Source of the DNA: Apostichopus japonicus
Taxonomy: Eukaryota > Echinodermata > Holothuroidea > Aspidochirotida > Stichopodidae
Direction: 5' to 3'
DNA length: 64,000 nt
Assembly (NCBI RefSeq): GCF_037975245.1
Contig: NC_092571.1
Span: 1,211,001-1,275,000, forward strand
In this document: positions 27,401-39,400 of the stretch, piece after piece
Position numbering within the stretch: the stretch's first letter is position 1
Layout: each line of letters starts with the position of its first letter
Notes under the pieces: generated by a model
The model's database searches: none
Seen by the model: the letters and a program-made list of their open reading frames with translations, nothing else
What the model was told of the DNA's origin: nothing
Made by a program: the position numbers and the translations under genes

Positions 27401-30400
27401 AAAAAGTTGAGGGGGCAAATGCATGATAAGCCCCCCCCCCCCAATATTTACCAAGGCTCCGAAACGTGCATCTGCCCATTTTTCAATGCATATATACTTG
27501 TCGATCTGTCCGATGCACACGTATACTATATATAGGTGTAATAATTTTAGTAAATGCTGGGGGGGGGGGGGCTGCTGATAATTGATTGTCTGTATCATGC
27601 CTCATCGAATATTAGTGTTTTAAATAAGAGTGTAATAAGCTAAACGCTACACTCATCAAAATTTGCGTTTACACTACGATTACACGCAAGGCGTGGAACA
27701 TGGCTCTATGTTTAAACGCAATCAATTATTAAACGAACAAAAACACAATATTAGCATTTCACCTGTACTGTATATACATGCATTCGTGACAGTGCTTGGT
27801 TCATAGAAATTTGTTGGCAACTGCACATGGTTTCGGAATTACCCATTTGCAGGGACGTAGCCAGCGGGGGAGCAGGGGGAGCGACCGCTCCCCCCCCCCT
27901 TTCAGTGTCGATTTTTTTTTTAAACTGCCGTTTTTAGCATGGTATTTTGTCAGTGCTCTTTTGATCTTGAATACTCGTCAGCTCCGTTAACTCGATTGAA
28001 ATCGTAGTAACATTCACGCCTACTGATTCAACTACTTACTTAGTTTGGCAGATGCAATTAAATTAGCTAAATTTAGCTTATTGCCAATTACAAGCCTACA
28101 GTTGGCCACTGTGTAATAAAATACATATTGCCTACCTTACCGCACTCTATGGAATGTCACGAACTGTATGCACAACAACGTCGACAACGTTCGTTCTATG
28201 AGTCGTCCTAAGGTGTTGCACGAACAGCATGTTATGAAGCTAAGCTAGCAATCGTACGTGATACGCACTTCCTGTAATAATTATTACACTGCTAATACAC
28301 TGCGATAACGATATTTGTTTTTAGGCCACTGCATATCTGGCAATATTACAAAATATGAAAGTTTATATTGTCCATCAGTTAAGTTCGTCAAATGTATTAA
28401 AGTCCAGACATTGGACAATAAACAAGAATCATCCTACTGGGAAAATTGTAAAAGAGCACTATGTTTGTCTTTCTGATATATTATGTAAAAGAATATGTAA
28501 AAGAATTCAAACAGGAAACAAAATCTGCTGATTATGATATCATATGATCAGGGGCGTAGCCAGTATGTAGCACTGTTGGCCCGGGCCTACATTTTTTTGG
28601 CCAAGTTATCTTTTTTTTAAAAACACCCATAATTCAAATCGATAAGCTTGCTGGACGAGTTTAAGAGTCTATAGACAGGAAAAACTATTGAAATGAACGT
28701 AGCAAGAATATGGCTAAATTAGGTGACCTATTCTTCTGTCATCTAGGCTGTCATTTCTATCGCGTGCCGTTTCATTCAACACTCTACCCGCCGAAAAAGA
28801 CTAGGATCCGATCTTGTCAGTTTTTTAACATGTAGTTAAGAACCCGTTTACGCAGATAATATTTCAGTTGAGAAAACAGTTGAGAAATTTGCATCAGATT
28901 GCAATCGTCGGATACCTCTCGCCTTCACTTATTAGGCTAACTTAAACATTTAATAGCTACAGTTATATCAAAGACAATTACTGGCTATAGTTATATCAAA
29001 GACATTTCAGACCTATCTTTGTATCTATAAGTATCAGAAGTTCAAACGTAAGACTACTCTGTACGTGTACCTTGCTAATTTTAAATACATTATGTAGTAT
29101 TGAATTAGACATTTAATAACTACAGTTGTATCAAAGACAATTACTGGCTATAGTTGTATCAAAGACATTTCAGGCCTATCTTTGTATCTATAAGTATTAG
29201 AAGTTGAAACGTAAGACTACTCTGTACATGTACCTTGCTAATTTTAAATACATTATGTAGTATTGAATTACGTACTATTTTAACTCATTTGTTTTTTGGG
29301 TTTAAAAGTGATATTGAATGAGGTGTCTCAAGTTAGCAAGAGGCCAGGGAACCAGAATGAACACTCGGGAAGGGCCGTTTCCGGCCATCTGGGGGGTTTG
29401 TAAAACCAAAAATTTTCTTTTACGCTCCGCGCCAACCGATGGTGGCGCTCCGCTCAGATAGTCGTGCCTACAACTTTGAAAATCCATATCAATCGCAAAA
29501 AGTGCTCCCCCCCCCCTTTCAAATTCCTGGCTACGTCGCTGCCCATTTGTTGACATTATTGAAATGCTTTCTGTTTTTTCTTATCACATTTATTTAATTA
29601 TTGCATGTAATTGCAAGTAGTAATTTACTACAGTCAAAAACGTCTTTGCGAGTACACTACACGAGTAATAGCTACTCTCTTAAAACACCATCGAATATAC
29701 AAATTACAATGTTTTTACAGATTTTTACGTGCAATCTGAGAAATTGCAGGCTTGAGACCCATATTTTAGGGCTAGGTATTCGCAGCATAAAACACTCGGG
29801 AAGTGCCGTTTCCGGCCATCTGGGGGTTTGAAAAAACCGAAAATTTTCTTCTACGCTCCGCGCCAACCGATGGTGGCGCTCCGCTTAGATAGTCTCCACA
29901 CATTAGCCCCCCCAATAATTTTCCCGTTCCGCCGCGCCTGATTATGATACACAAAAAGAAGAATGGGTTATGGTTTACAATGAGAGTTACCAAGGGTGAT
30001 TGACTGGGATAATGAAAGCCGCAACATGATACTTGGTGTTTCACCAGTTATAATACCTAGATAATATGTCATTGTTTGATAAAGGTTTACGACTAAAACA
30101 ATAAATTTGATGATTTCCTTTGTACTGAATCAGCTGTATGATGAATATGATAAAACTATACATATACATGGACTATACCTGGGTATGAACTCCGCTTCAA
30201 ATGTTACCTGTTTATAGCTCCCAAATGTCGATTTATTGAGACGTCACCGCCGCTGTCAACATTCCTCCGAGCCTTTTTTCAAGCCTTTTGCTTAATGTGC
30301 CAAGTACAACTACAAATCAAGAGCAATATAGAAAGGTTCTCTATATACGTGTGAAGTCGTTGTTTTCCTTGTGCGTTCCATTCTTAAAACGACCAAACCT

Positions 30401-33400
30401 GAAACCAATCTCGACGGTCGAAATATTCACGTTTTAAAATCACGGTTTTCGGTACTAAAGGTCTAATTATCAGTTTTTCGGTATTATCGGTCTAAATCAA
30501 CGGAACTAGCGGTGTCAAATCAACGTTTTCGGTACTAACGTGTAGGAAATAAGCACACAATCATTACGAGGTACATTTCCTCACATTTTGACCCTCTTTA
30601 CGAGGACTGAATAGTTGAAATATTTATAGGTGTGAATAAACCTTTAAAAACCGTGTCCTGCCCCCTTTAACAAAGTGTAATTTTCAAAATAATTACTCAA
30701 ACGCAAGTGCGAGTAGATGTCGGAGCTCCATGTAGAACATGTTTAACTCAACCATTCCGCGCCAACCGAGCATTTAAAGAGGATATGTGCATGGTATGAA
30801 GAAGAGGGGGTAAATCGTGCACGTTGTGCTCTAATAGCAGATTACAACAGAGCCACCACGCCACCCCCCCCCTCCCCCGCCCGGTCCACTGAGTGTATAT
30901 GGGATGGATGGGATGGAGTAGTCAGTTTCACCCAACAAAATAGAAAACAGTAAGTTCGATCTACATACATACATGCACGCCCGCACACATGCATATAATA
31001 TATAGCCTATGTGTTTTTTAAACATCGCTGAAAACATATTACTTTAGAATTGCCTTTGACTTTTGAACTGTACAGTATTTTTGTATCACCATAGCTTTAA
31101 TGTATTTTTCTATCTTTTTATAAGTTTTATGTGTATATAACTTTAAGGCGATATTTTTTAACTAGGCTATTTGCTTTTGATTGTTTCCTGTATTTTAAAT
31201 GTTTCCTGTATGTGCGCCCAAGCTGTGGAATGCCTTGCCGAGTTCAATGCGTACCTGCGCAAACCTTGCCAGTTTTAAAACATCGCTGAAAACATATTAT
31301 TTTAGAATTGCCTTTGATGTTTGAACTGTAAAGTATTTTTGTATCACCATAGCTGTAATGTATTTTTCTATCCTTTTATAAGTTTTATGGTATATACCTT
31401 TTAGGCGATATTTTTGTACTCTTTGCTTGTGATTGTTTCCTGTATTTTAAATGTTCCTGTAATATTATTTGTTTCAATTCCTGTAAAGCGCTTCGTATAT
31501 ATATATATATGTATATGACAAAGATTAAGATGTTCACTTCCTGCTGCAAAATCTCTCAGAAACGAAAAGTATCTACGGTAACAGAAACAGAGACCGTCAA
31601 AGTACGTATGGAACCTGAAATGAGGGGGAATTAGCCACAATATAAGCTGGGAGATAGTGAACGAATCGAACACACAGAAACGTGAATCTGTTCAATGCAA
31701 CCTCTGCGTAGAAGAAAAGCTGGCAAACCTTACGTACTAAGGACAGAATAAACGAAAACACAGAGCTAATCTTAAACCGCCTGACCGTGCTTGGAATAAA
31801 TAAGGTAACATACATGAATGTTTACGTCCAGTTGTCTGACGATCACCGCACATTGCAGGCGTGAAACTCGAGTAACAGCATGTTGTAATTTACTGCATAG
31901 GTATAATATATTATATATAGATATATATATAGCTATAAGAAAATTGTCAGTTATTTTCAGTTTCTCAACAGGAGTCTGTCATATCTATATAGCACCTGTT
32001 TGGGACATGGGGCGATAACAACATAACCAGACAGTCAATTAACTTTGTGATTCCTTGCAATACAATTTGCTCAGATTTCAAAATTGTGTTACTAACTGAC
32101 TTCTGTAGAGCAAGTGAGTTTAATTTGTCCAAGCATCATGCATGTGAGAACCAGAAAAGATTTGTAGAAATCCCTTGTAGGCATCAACCATCTTCCTCAC
32201 TCATAAAGGATTTTACAGTATAGAAGTTAAAACCAAACTGTTCCAATATCCAGAAAGAACAGTCTTCCTATAAATAAAAACACATTGTACCAAATTTGAG
32301 GTAGAAAATCCCGTTAAATAGGTCACAGGGTCACAGGGTCACACGAAATTTTTTATATACTGTGTTTTCCACCATTTGAGATAACCTGTTAACCCCTGGT
32401 AGCTCAGCACGTTTTAAAGAAGGGTGTGAACTCTGAAGTAGATTTCATTACCTGGATGCCAGCTATGTTTCGTTGAAGACCTATAGAGCCCCTTTACATA
32501 ACTAAACCGAACTGAATTTGATCAAACTATTTTCACCAAGAGGAAATCATAGCATTGGAGAAATAACAAATTACTAATGGTAGCTTTAATTTTGGAGTTA
32601 TCATGTAAGATTTTCAGACTTTCATTTAAATGTTGAACTTAAACGACCTTTGACCTCCACCAATTTCAAAAGGGTTCTCGTACTCAACAAACTGTATCTG
32701 CATACCATGTATGAAGTTCGACAAAGATGTACTTTTTGAGTTATTGTGTTCCGAAGTGACCATTGAGCTTCAAGCAAAGCAATAAACTTCTTGTACTCAA
32801 TAAGACGGATGGATCCACATACCAAGTATGAAGTTAATCCACCATTAACTTTTTGGGTTACCGTGTTTACAAGCAAGTACCCCATACATACACACACGCC
32901 ATTGTCATCGCACAGATTCCTTTGGCTTCTGACTGCAGGAATCCAAAACCCTGCTGTTCAGCTAATCCCTACACGGAATGTTTATGCGAACTTGCTCTCT
33001 CGTTTTCCATGACCTCTGCCGATTTTTGTTTTTTAATAGCTGTGAATATTTTGAACGAGGAATTACATATTTGTTGTTGTCGTTTTTCTTTCACTATGTT
33101 GACCTTCCAGGGTGCAAGGATCGCCTACAACTACGTTCCTTTTTTTTGTGAACACCCAGGCCATATAGCAGAGAGCTCTTCTAAATGGGATAACCAACCT
33201 TTGAAAGGGCGACGTATGGGAATTTGTGCCATCTAAGGTAACCTTCCTCTCCGGTCTCTCCTTTACGTTGCCCTTTGAAGATCCTCGCCGCTGTCTGAGT
33301 GGTTATGTCCATGCCATCACCCAAGAATAGAATAACATTCTTGGCTACTCCCCAGTCCATCTCCAAGCGGAGAGCTTCATTCAGTGCTATCTTTGCTTCA

Positions 33401-36400
33401 TCGTTCCAGTGTTGTGCTCGCTGTGAGAGAGCAACTATATGGGGAGAAAAGGAGAAATTAAACTGCAGTATAGTCAAAGAGGCGGGATTTCGGTCATATC
33501 GTTATCCTCGTTAGGCAGGTATAAGTAAACAACAAATACTGCCACGATGATTTTTTTGTCAATTTTAATTTGATTAAACATACCCAAAAGGTATTTATGC
33601 AACCACATCAATTTCATTGAGCACCGCATCCATTCCTCATTTTGGCTGGAATATGAAAGTTCTCAAATTAACGGTTCTCACCAAATAGAATAGGATAGAA
33701 ATACATGGAGGTCCAAAACTTGGTTGATACTATGCAAAAGTCAGTTTCTTCAATTACAACGTTTCGGGTTTAAACCCTTCAACTAGGTAACAAAAATACC
33801 ACTATCAAGACATATAGAAATACACAGTCTTTTAGGATACGCTCAAATGCAATTGGTCGCCCCGGGATGTTCGCTTTGTGGGTTTTGGGTAGCATATACA
33901 AGTTGGAGATATTTTGGCATGGGTGGATTAGAGATGTGGCGGTACCAGGTATTTTGGTTGTCCGAGGTTGGATCAGTGTCGAGTTTTCGCAGAAGCTGTT
34001 TGAATCATTTCGGAATATTCCATTAAGTAAGACAGAATAATAATTTACGTACTAACACTGACGAGAAACTGAACATATCGGGAAGGTTCATGTCAGATAT
34101 ATTGTTTACATGGGACAGGCTGTCAAACCAGGGAGTTGTCATGGAAAACTACCATTGTATGTTGTCGAGGGCGAGGGGCTCCCCTTTAATTGGTCGAAAC
34201 TGTCTCAGTGAATTGACGCTGGACTGGGAGAGCATCTCCAATGTAAAACAAAAGAAAGGGGCAGAGCAAATTCACCTCGATAACCTAGGTAGGTAGAAGA
34301 GGTACACGGCCATAGCGACGTCTCCAAGGAGGGTCTAGGAATGCTCAAAGGGTCAAAGGCTACCTTATACGTTTGATGAAACAATTATAGCCCCCAGATG
34401 ACTACAAAGCTATAGGACCGTTCCTTATGGGATGAGTGAAATAGTCGAGAAAGAGCTATAAAGGTGACAAGATGAAGGCATCATTGCACCGGTACAGTAC
34501 TCGGACCAGTCAGCACCGATATAGTCAGGGGCATCGGAGCCGGTACCGTACGCCGGACCAATATCCACGGCGCAAAAAAAGAAAAGAAAGTAGGACTAAG
34601 AAAAGAAAATGGCAAAAAATAATGTGGGAGGTATATTTTTCAATAATTTTCAATAATGACGACGGCCAGTAGGCTAAATGTGACTACTCTGGCAGGTCTT
34701 GTTTTCAAGCTCGGGAAGTGCCATTTCCTGCAATCTGGGAGGCATTTTTGCAAACTTTTCTCCATTACGCTACGCGCCAACCATGGTGGCGCGTAGCGTA
34801 GTTTGACCTACCAAACGCCCCTCCCCCCCCCCCGATAATTATGATAGATGGCCACACTCTGATCTGCCGTACCAATCCCAAATAGCTTCCGACGCCCCTG
34901 ATAATGACTGTAATGAAACTTGATAGGTCTATCCGAATCTGCAGCGGAGATTATCATAGGTTTACTGACTGTGCACAGAGCGGCTGAAGTAGATACAATC
35001 CCGTTGCCAAAGATAGATATTTTCTCGTCCCTGGCTGGTGGAAAGCAGTTCACCAAACTTGACCTTAGTCAGGCCTATACCAACAAGTGTCGTTGGCTGG
35101 CAAATCAAAGGAGTATGTTGTTATTAATACACACACAGGTTTGTCATGGTGTAACATATAGCCATTCGGTAAGTGTCTTCGGCACTTGATATTTTTCAAA
35201 CGATTATGGCAAATATATTGAAGGGAATTCCAAGAGTGGCTATATTTATTTAGATGTCCATATTGATAACGGGTGCAATAGATGACTCAGGGGCGTATCC
35301 AGGGGGGGGGGCGCAACAGGCGCGCGCCCCCCCCTATTGGCCGATACCAAAAAAAAAAAGTTTAGCAAAAAAAAAAAAAAAAAAAAAATTGATGACGACC
35401 TTTATGTGAGATGTCGGTGATCGCTCAACCCCCCCCCCCCCCTCCCGTATGCTTTATTTTTTGTTTGCCTGGCGAAGTTCGGCGGCATAATAGTTTTAGA
35501 AACATAGATGGTAATTGTGTTTGTATTATAACTATAAACACTAAATGACATGCCAATAACACCCGAAATTTAAAAAAAAAGTATTTTGGATCCTGATTAT
35601 GAGATATTTCGGACATGACATCCCTATTTTAAAGTTGGGTATATGCCGCTTGGAAACCTCGGGAAGTGCCGTTTCCGGCCGTCTAGAGGGTTTGTTAATC
35701 CCAAAATTTTCTTGTACGCTTCGCGCCAACTTATGGTGGCGCTACGCTTAGATAGTCAACAAGGTCATATCCCCCCCCCCCCCACTCGGAAGTACGGATC
35801 CCCGCCCATGCATATGACACCATTTTGCATTTCAGCCCTTCTTTGAAAGCAAAAATTGTACACCCCTCCCCTTAGACCCATCCCCCAGGACGGCGATCAT
35901 TCATGCCTGGCGCCCCCCCTATTGGAAAATCCTGGATACGCCCCTGGATGTTGTACACCAGGAAACGTTCAGACTGGTTTTATCTCCATTAGAGGCTGCA
36001 GTAAGTTATGCCTTAAGAAAGGGAAATGTGTATTTTTGTCATCTTCAGTCATGTATTTAGGTCATCGTATTGATGCCGATGGTCTTCACCCCACTGCACA
36101 TAAAGTAAGAGCGGTTCAAGAAGACCCAGAATCGCAAAATGTATCGCAAAATGGGACCTCATCCGTATTAACAGAGGGAGGGGGTGTTGTATAATACTCA
36201 TAGATATTTTCCCAGGGTTCTACTTTAGATCAACTGGTCTACCAGATGACCTCACCGTAACCTTACTGTATCTCCTTGTAGTAATTGTTTTTGCATTTGT
36301 CCGCCAGTTCGGTATTTACTCCAGTAGAATAAAGTTGCAGATATTATATGAGTCCGGTTAATCTTTTAAATATTGGTTTATATTAGTGTTCATGTTGACA

Positions 36401-39400
36401 TTCAGCTGAGAATAAACACAACAAGACCGCCTGTTCTTGCTTGTCCAGTCGGCCTATCTGGGTGTTATGTATGGGGCTGGTCGTTATAGGCCAAACAGCC
36501 TAACCTTAGTATAAATGAAGATGGACTGAACACGTGTCTAGGCAATCACTGTCTAATTAATGCTGCCTCAATCACATGTACAACTATTACATATACACCG
36601 AGCAGTTCATCAGCAGGTTAGAATGTAGTCATGGATTTATAATTAGGTCATGAATATTCATAAAAGTCTTAAAAGTCACATAGGTTATGACACTGGGCCT
36701 ACCTGATTTGAAATTGCTTATTAAGAAACCTAAGGTGTAACACGACATACTCTTTATACCAATCCAAGCAATTGACGATGAAGATTAAGTGTTTCAAGTG
36801 GTAAGTTGTATGCATCCTTTTGGAGGTTATATGAAGTGATAAACTGTAATTCATGACAACTTAAAGTATGCACATGTGGGCACCACACATCATGATCCGA
36901 AGACACCTGAGAGAACTTGGAGATCAATTTGCAAAATGGAAACATAATATTACAGAAGAAAGAGACTAATTCAAATCAGACAACAATATACTGCGGCAGA
37001 CTACTAAACATGCTGCAATAAACTTTGTAGGCCTACATCTACGATGGTGCCTGGTAACTGTAATTTTCTTAAATAAAGGCATTCACATTGTAAAAAATTA
37101 GAAACAGCATATTCATCATTGTTAAGCGACATATTAAAAAAGAAGAACTATAAAAAAAATTATTGGGGGGGGGGGGGAGTTTAGATTCTTTTTTTTTCCA
37201 TCTTAACTTTTCTTTTGCAAGTATTAAATATACCGGTATATCCACTTGGACAATCTGATACGTCCATTGAAAATAGTCAGAAAGTACAGAGATAATAAAT
37301 TTGGGGAGTTCCATTAAGTCGGTTTGCGTTTTGGCCTATCTTCCAAGCACCTGCATCATCAACTTATACACAGCAGTACTGACAATGTACTTTTACCTCA
37401 ACATGACTTTGCAATGTACATCAGTTTGTCATTCACTACGCAATTGGCAACAATTGAGTATGAATCTCTCCCCAGCAGTCCGGTAGCCAGGCTTGACTCA
37501 GGGGCACACCCCCCTCGTACTCTCAGGCTAGCGTTCTCCCATGCACCCCACCCCCTTAATCTGACGTACCATCATGTGAACAAAACACTTCAAAAGTGGT
37601 ATCTGCTCCCCGGGCCTGAAACATTTCTTTAAAGCCGTCTCCTCAACATTTTGGTCTAATCAAAGTTTGCATGTTGAAACGATACAGACGGCTGGGCGTT
37701 GTGCCCTATGTATCTAGTAAAGGTCCTAAAGTAAAATTGTACAACATTTGCGAATATGCTAGGGTTTTTTTTCTCAAAAGTAAGAACAACCGTGAAAGCA
37801 GCGGCTTAGTACCTGTGAACTGTTGGTCATTTTAACAAGCATACTTTCGCCACAAACTTCGAGCTAATCTGGTGCATCAAGTGTGAAAATTAAAGATATT
37901 TTGACAATAAGATCAGGATGTCGTCGAAACCTCGTTACTATAATGTAGACATCCTTTGCGAGGCAATGTTTTGGGTGAATCAAGATGGCGCCAGCGACCT
38001 TCAAATAGTACAAAGCGTATTGTCGACAACAGGTGCGATATGGCTTCTATGTATTAATCTCTGTGATATGCAGATCAGTATGATTGGCTGACCTTTTACC
38101 TGTAATTGTTGCCTCTTCAAATGTGCTTCAAAATATGTCTAATAATGGAAACCCATCTGAGCTCAGGTTCCACACATGCAAGTGTGATATGTATAACCCT
38201 TTCCAATATGTTGGAAGACCTATGGCGGTCAGAAGCTCTAATCCCAACCCCTCCCCATCCCTCGTCACCCCTCCCACACTACTGAACACTAAATGCTAAA
38301 TCCTATTGGTGGATTACTGGTCTAAACATGCATGCAGACTGTCTAGTCAACATACACACTTTCAATGTGGTGATGAATCGACCGCCATGAAAGTTTATTT
38401 TGGTTTTAATTCGACTTCGGTCAATAACGACACGACTTGAAGGACATACTGAAAGAAGACATGACCTGTTTTGTCCTCAACAACTTTACATTGCTGGGTA
38501 GAATCAATACTAGAAGCCTTTACTGAGTTAAGTAAACGAAGTTAAGTAAACGAACGGCAAATCAAAACTGAAGTATACATTGCTACATATTATATCCCAG
38601 CCCCTCAAATTGTTCATCGCAGTCGCACTTTTGCAAGAAGTTCGGACTTTCCAACTTTCTCCCAGATATTGCGGACTGATAATTAAATTATAAGACAGTC
38701 ACAAATGTGACGATATGGTGACACATTTGTGAAAGTTTGAGTATAAATGATCGTACAAGTATTGTGAACATAACGAGTTCAATGCATGCATACAGTTACA
38801 GTATTGTGGTGTCTCCCAGAATGACGATGCCATCTTACAATTGCGATATAGCAGTCAACATAATCCGTACGTGATATGTATATGTAAGTATACACGTAGG
38901 AATTACACATGTAGATCATATTGGCATGTTTATACTGTCGAAATAAATTATGAATGCGTCCACACGTTGAATAAACAGAGGCACCTATAGTTGCACCCGC
39001 CAATGTCCCTCCACCCATCACCCACATCTACCCACTCCAACCATCACCCACCTCTTTCCCCTCCACCCATGACCCACCTCTACTCCCTGTGAAATAGAAT
39101 GATTCGTCGGATATCATATGCATGTTGAGAGAATGGCGTAATCTATGCAAGCATTTTAACTCTTTCTTGCACCTGGTCCCTGTAGGGAAGTGTACGAAAA
39201 ACACATTTTGCAATAGTAACACGCCATGCCTGCCACGGAATACGCCATGCCTTTGAAAACTATTTTTTAACCAAGGTTTACTTCATTCATAACGATTTAA
39301 CTGTATAAGAGCACACAAATAAAACACACCCACAAGCAATGAATGTTAGTTATATCGTTACAGGACAACAATGGAGACCTCTGTATTTCATGACTGTGCC

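Larger units (their letters stand above)
34080..36190 (+). mobile_element. Ty3/gypsy retrotransposon ruin (protease to reverse transcriptase)
   Basis: Pieces of a Ty3/gypsy pol in several frames. A protease end ([14 protein letters not shown]) at about 34180-34230. The start of reverse transcriptase ([13 protein letters not shown], then [12 protein letters not shown]) at about 34410-34510. Its palm segment ([20 protein letters not shown], then LDLSQAY) at 34990-35080. A YLD box decayed to YLDV at about 35250. The next segment ([19 protein letters not shown]) at 36015-36085. Two DNA elements sit inside it (34661-34900, 35288-35946). Stops and frame changes show it is dead. Lies in intron 1 of alkaline phosphatase, opposite strand. 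Confidence 0.8.
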
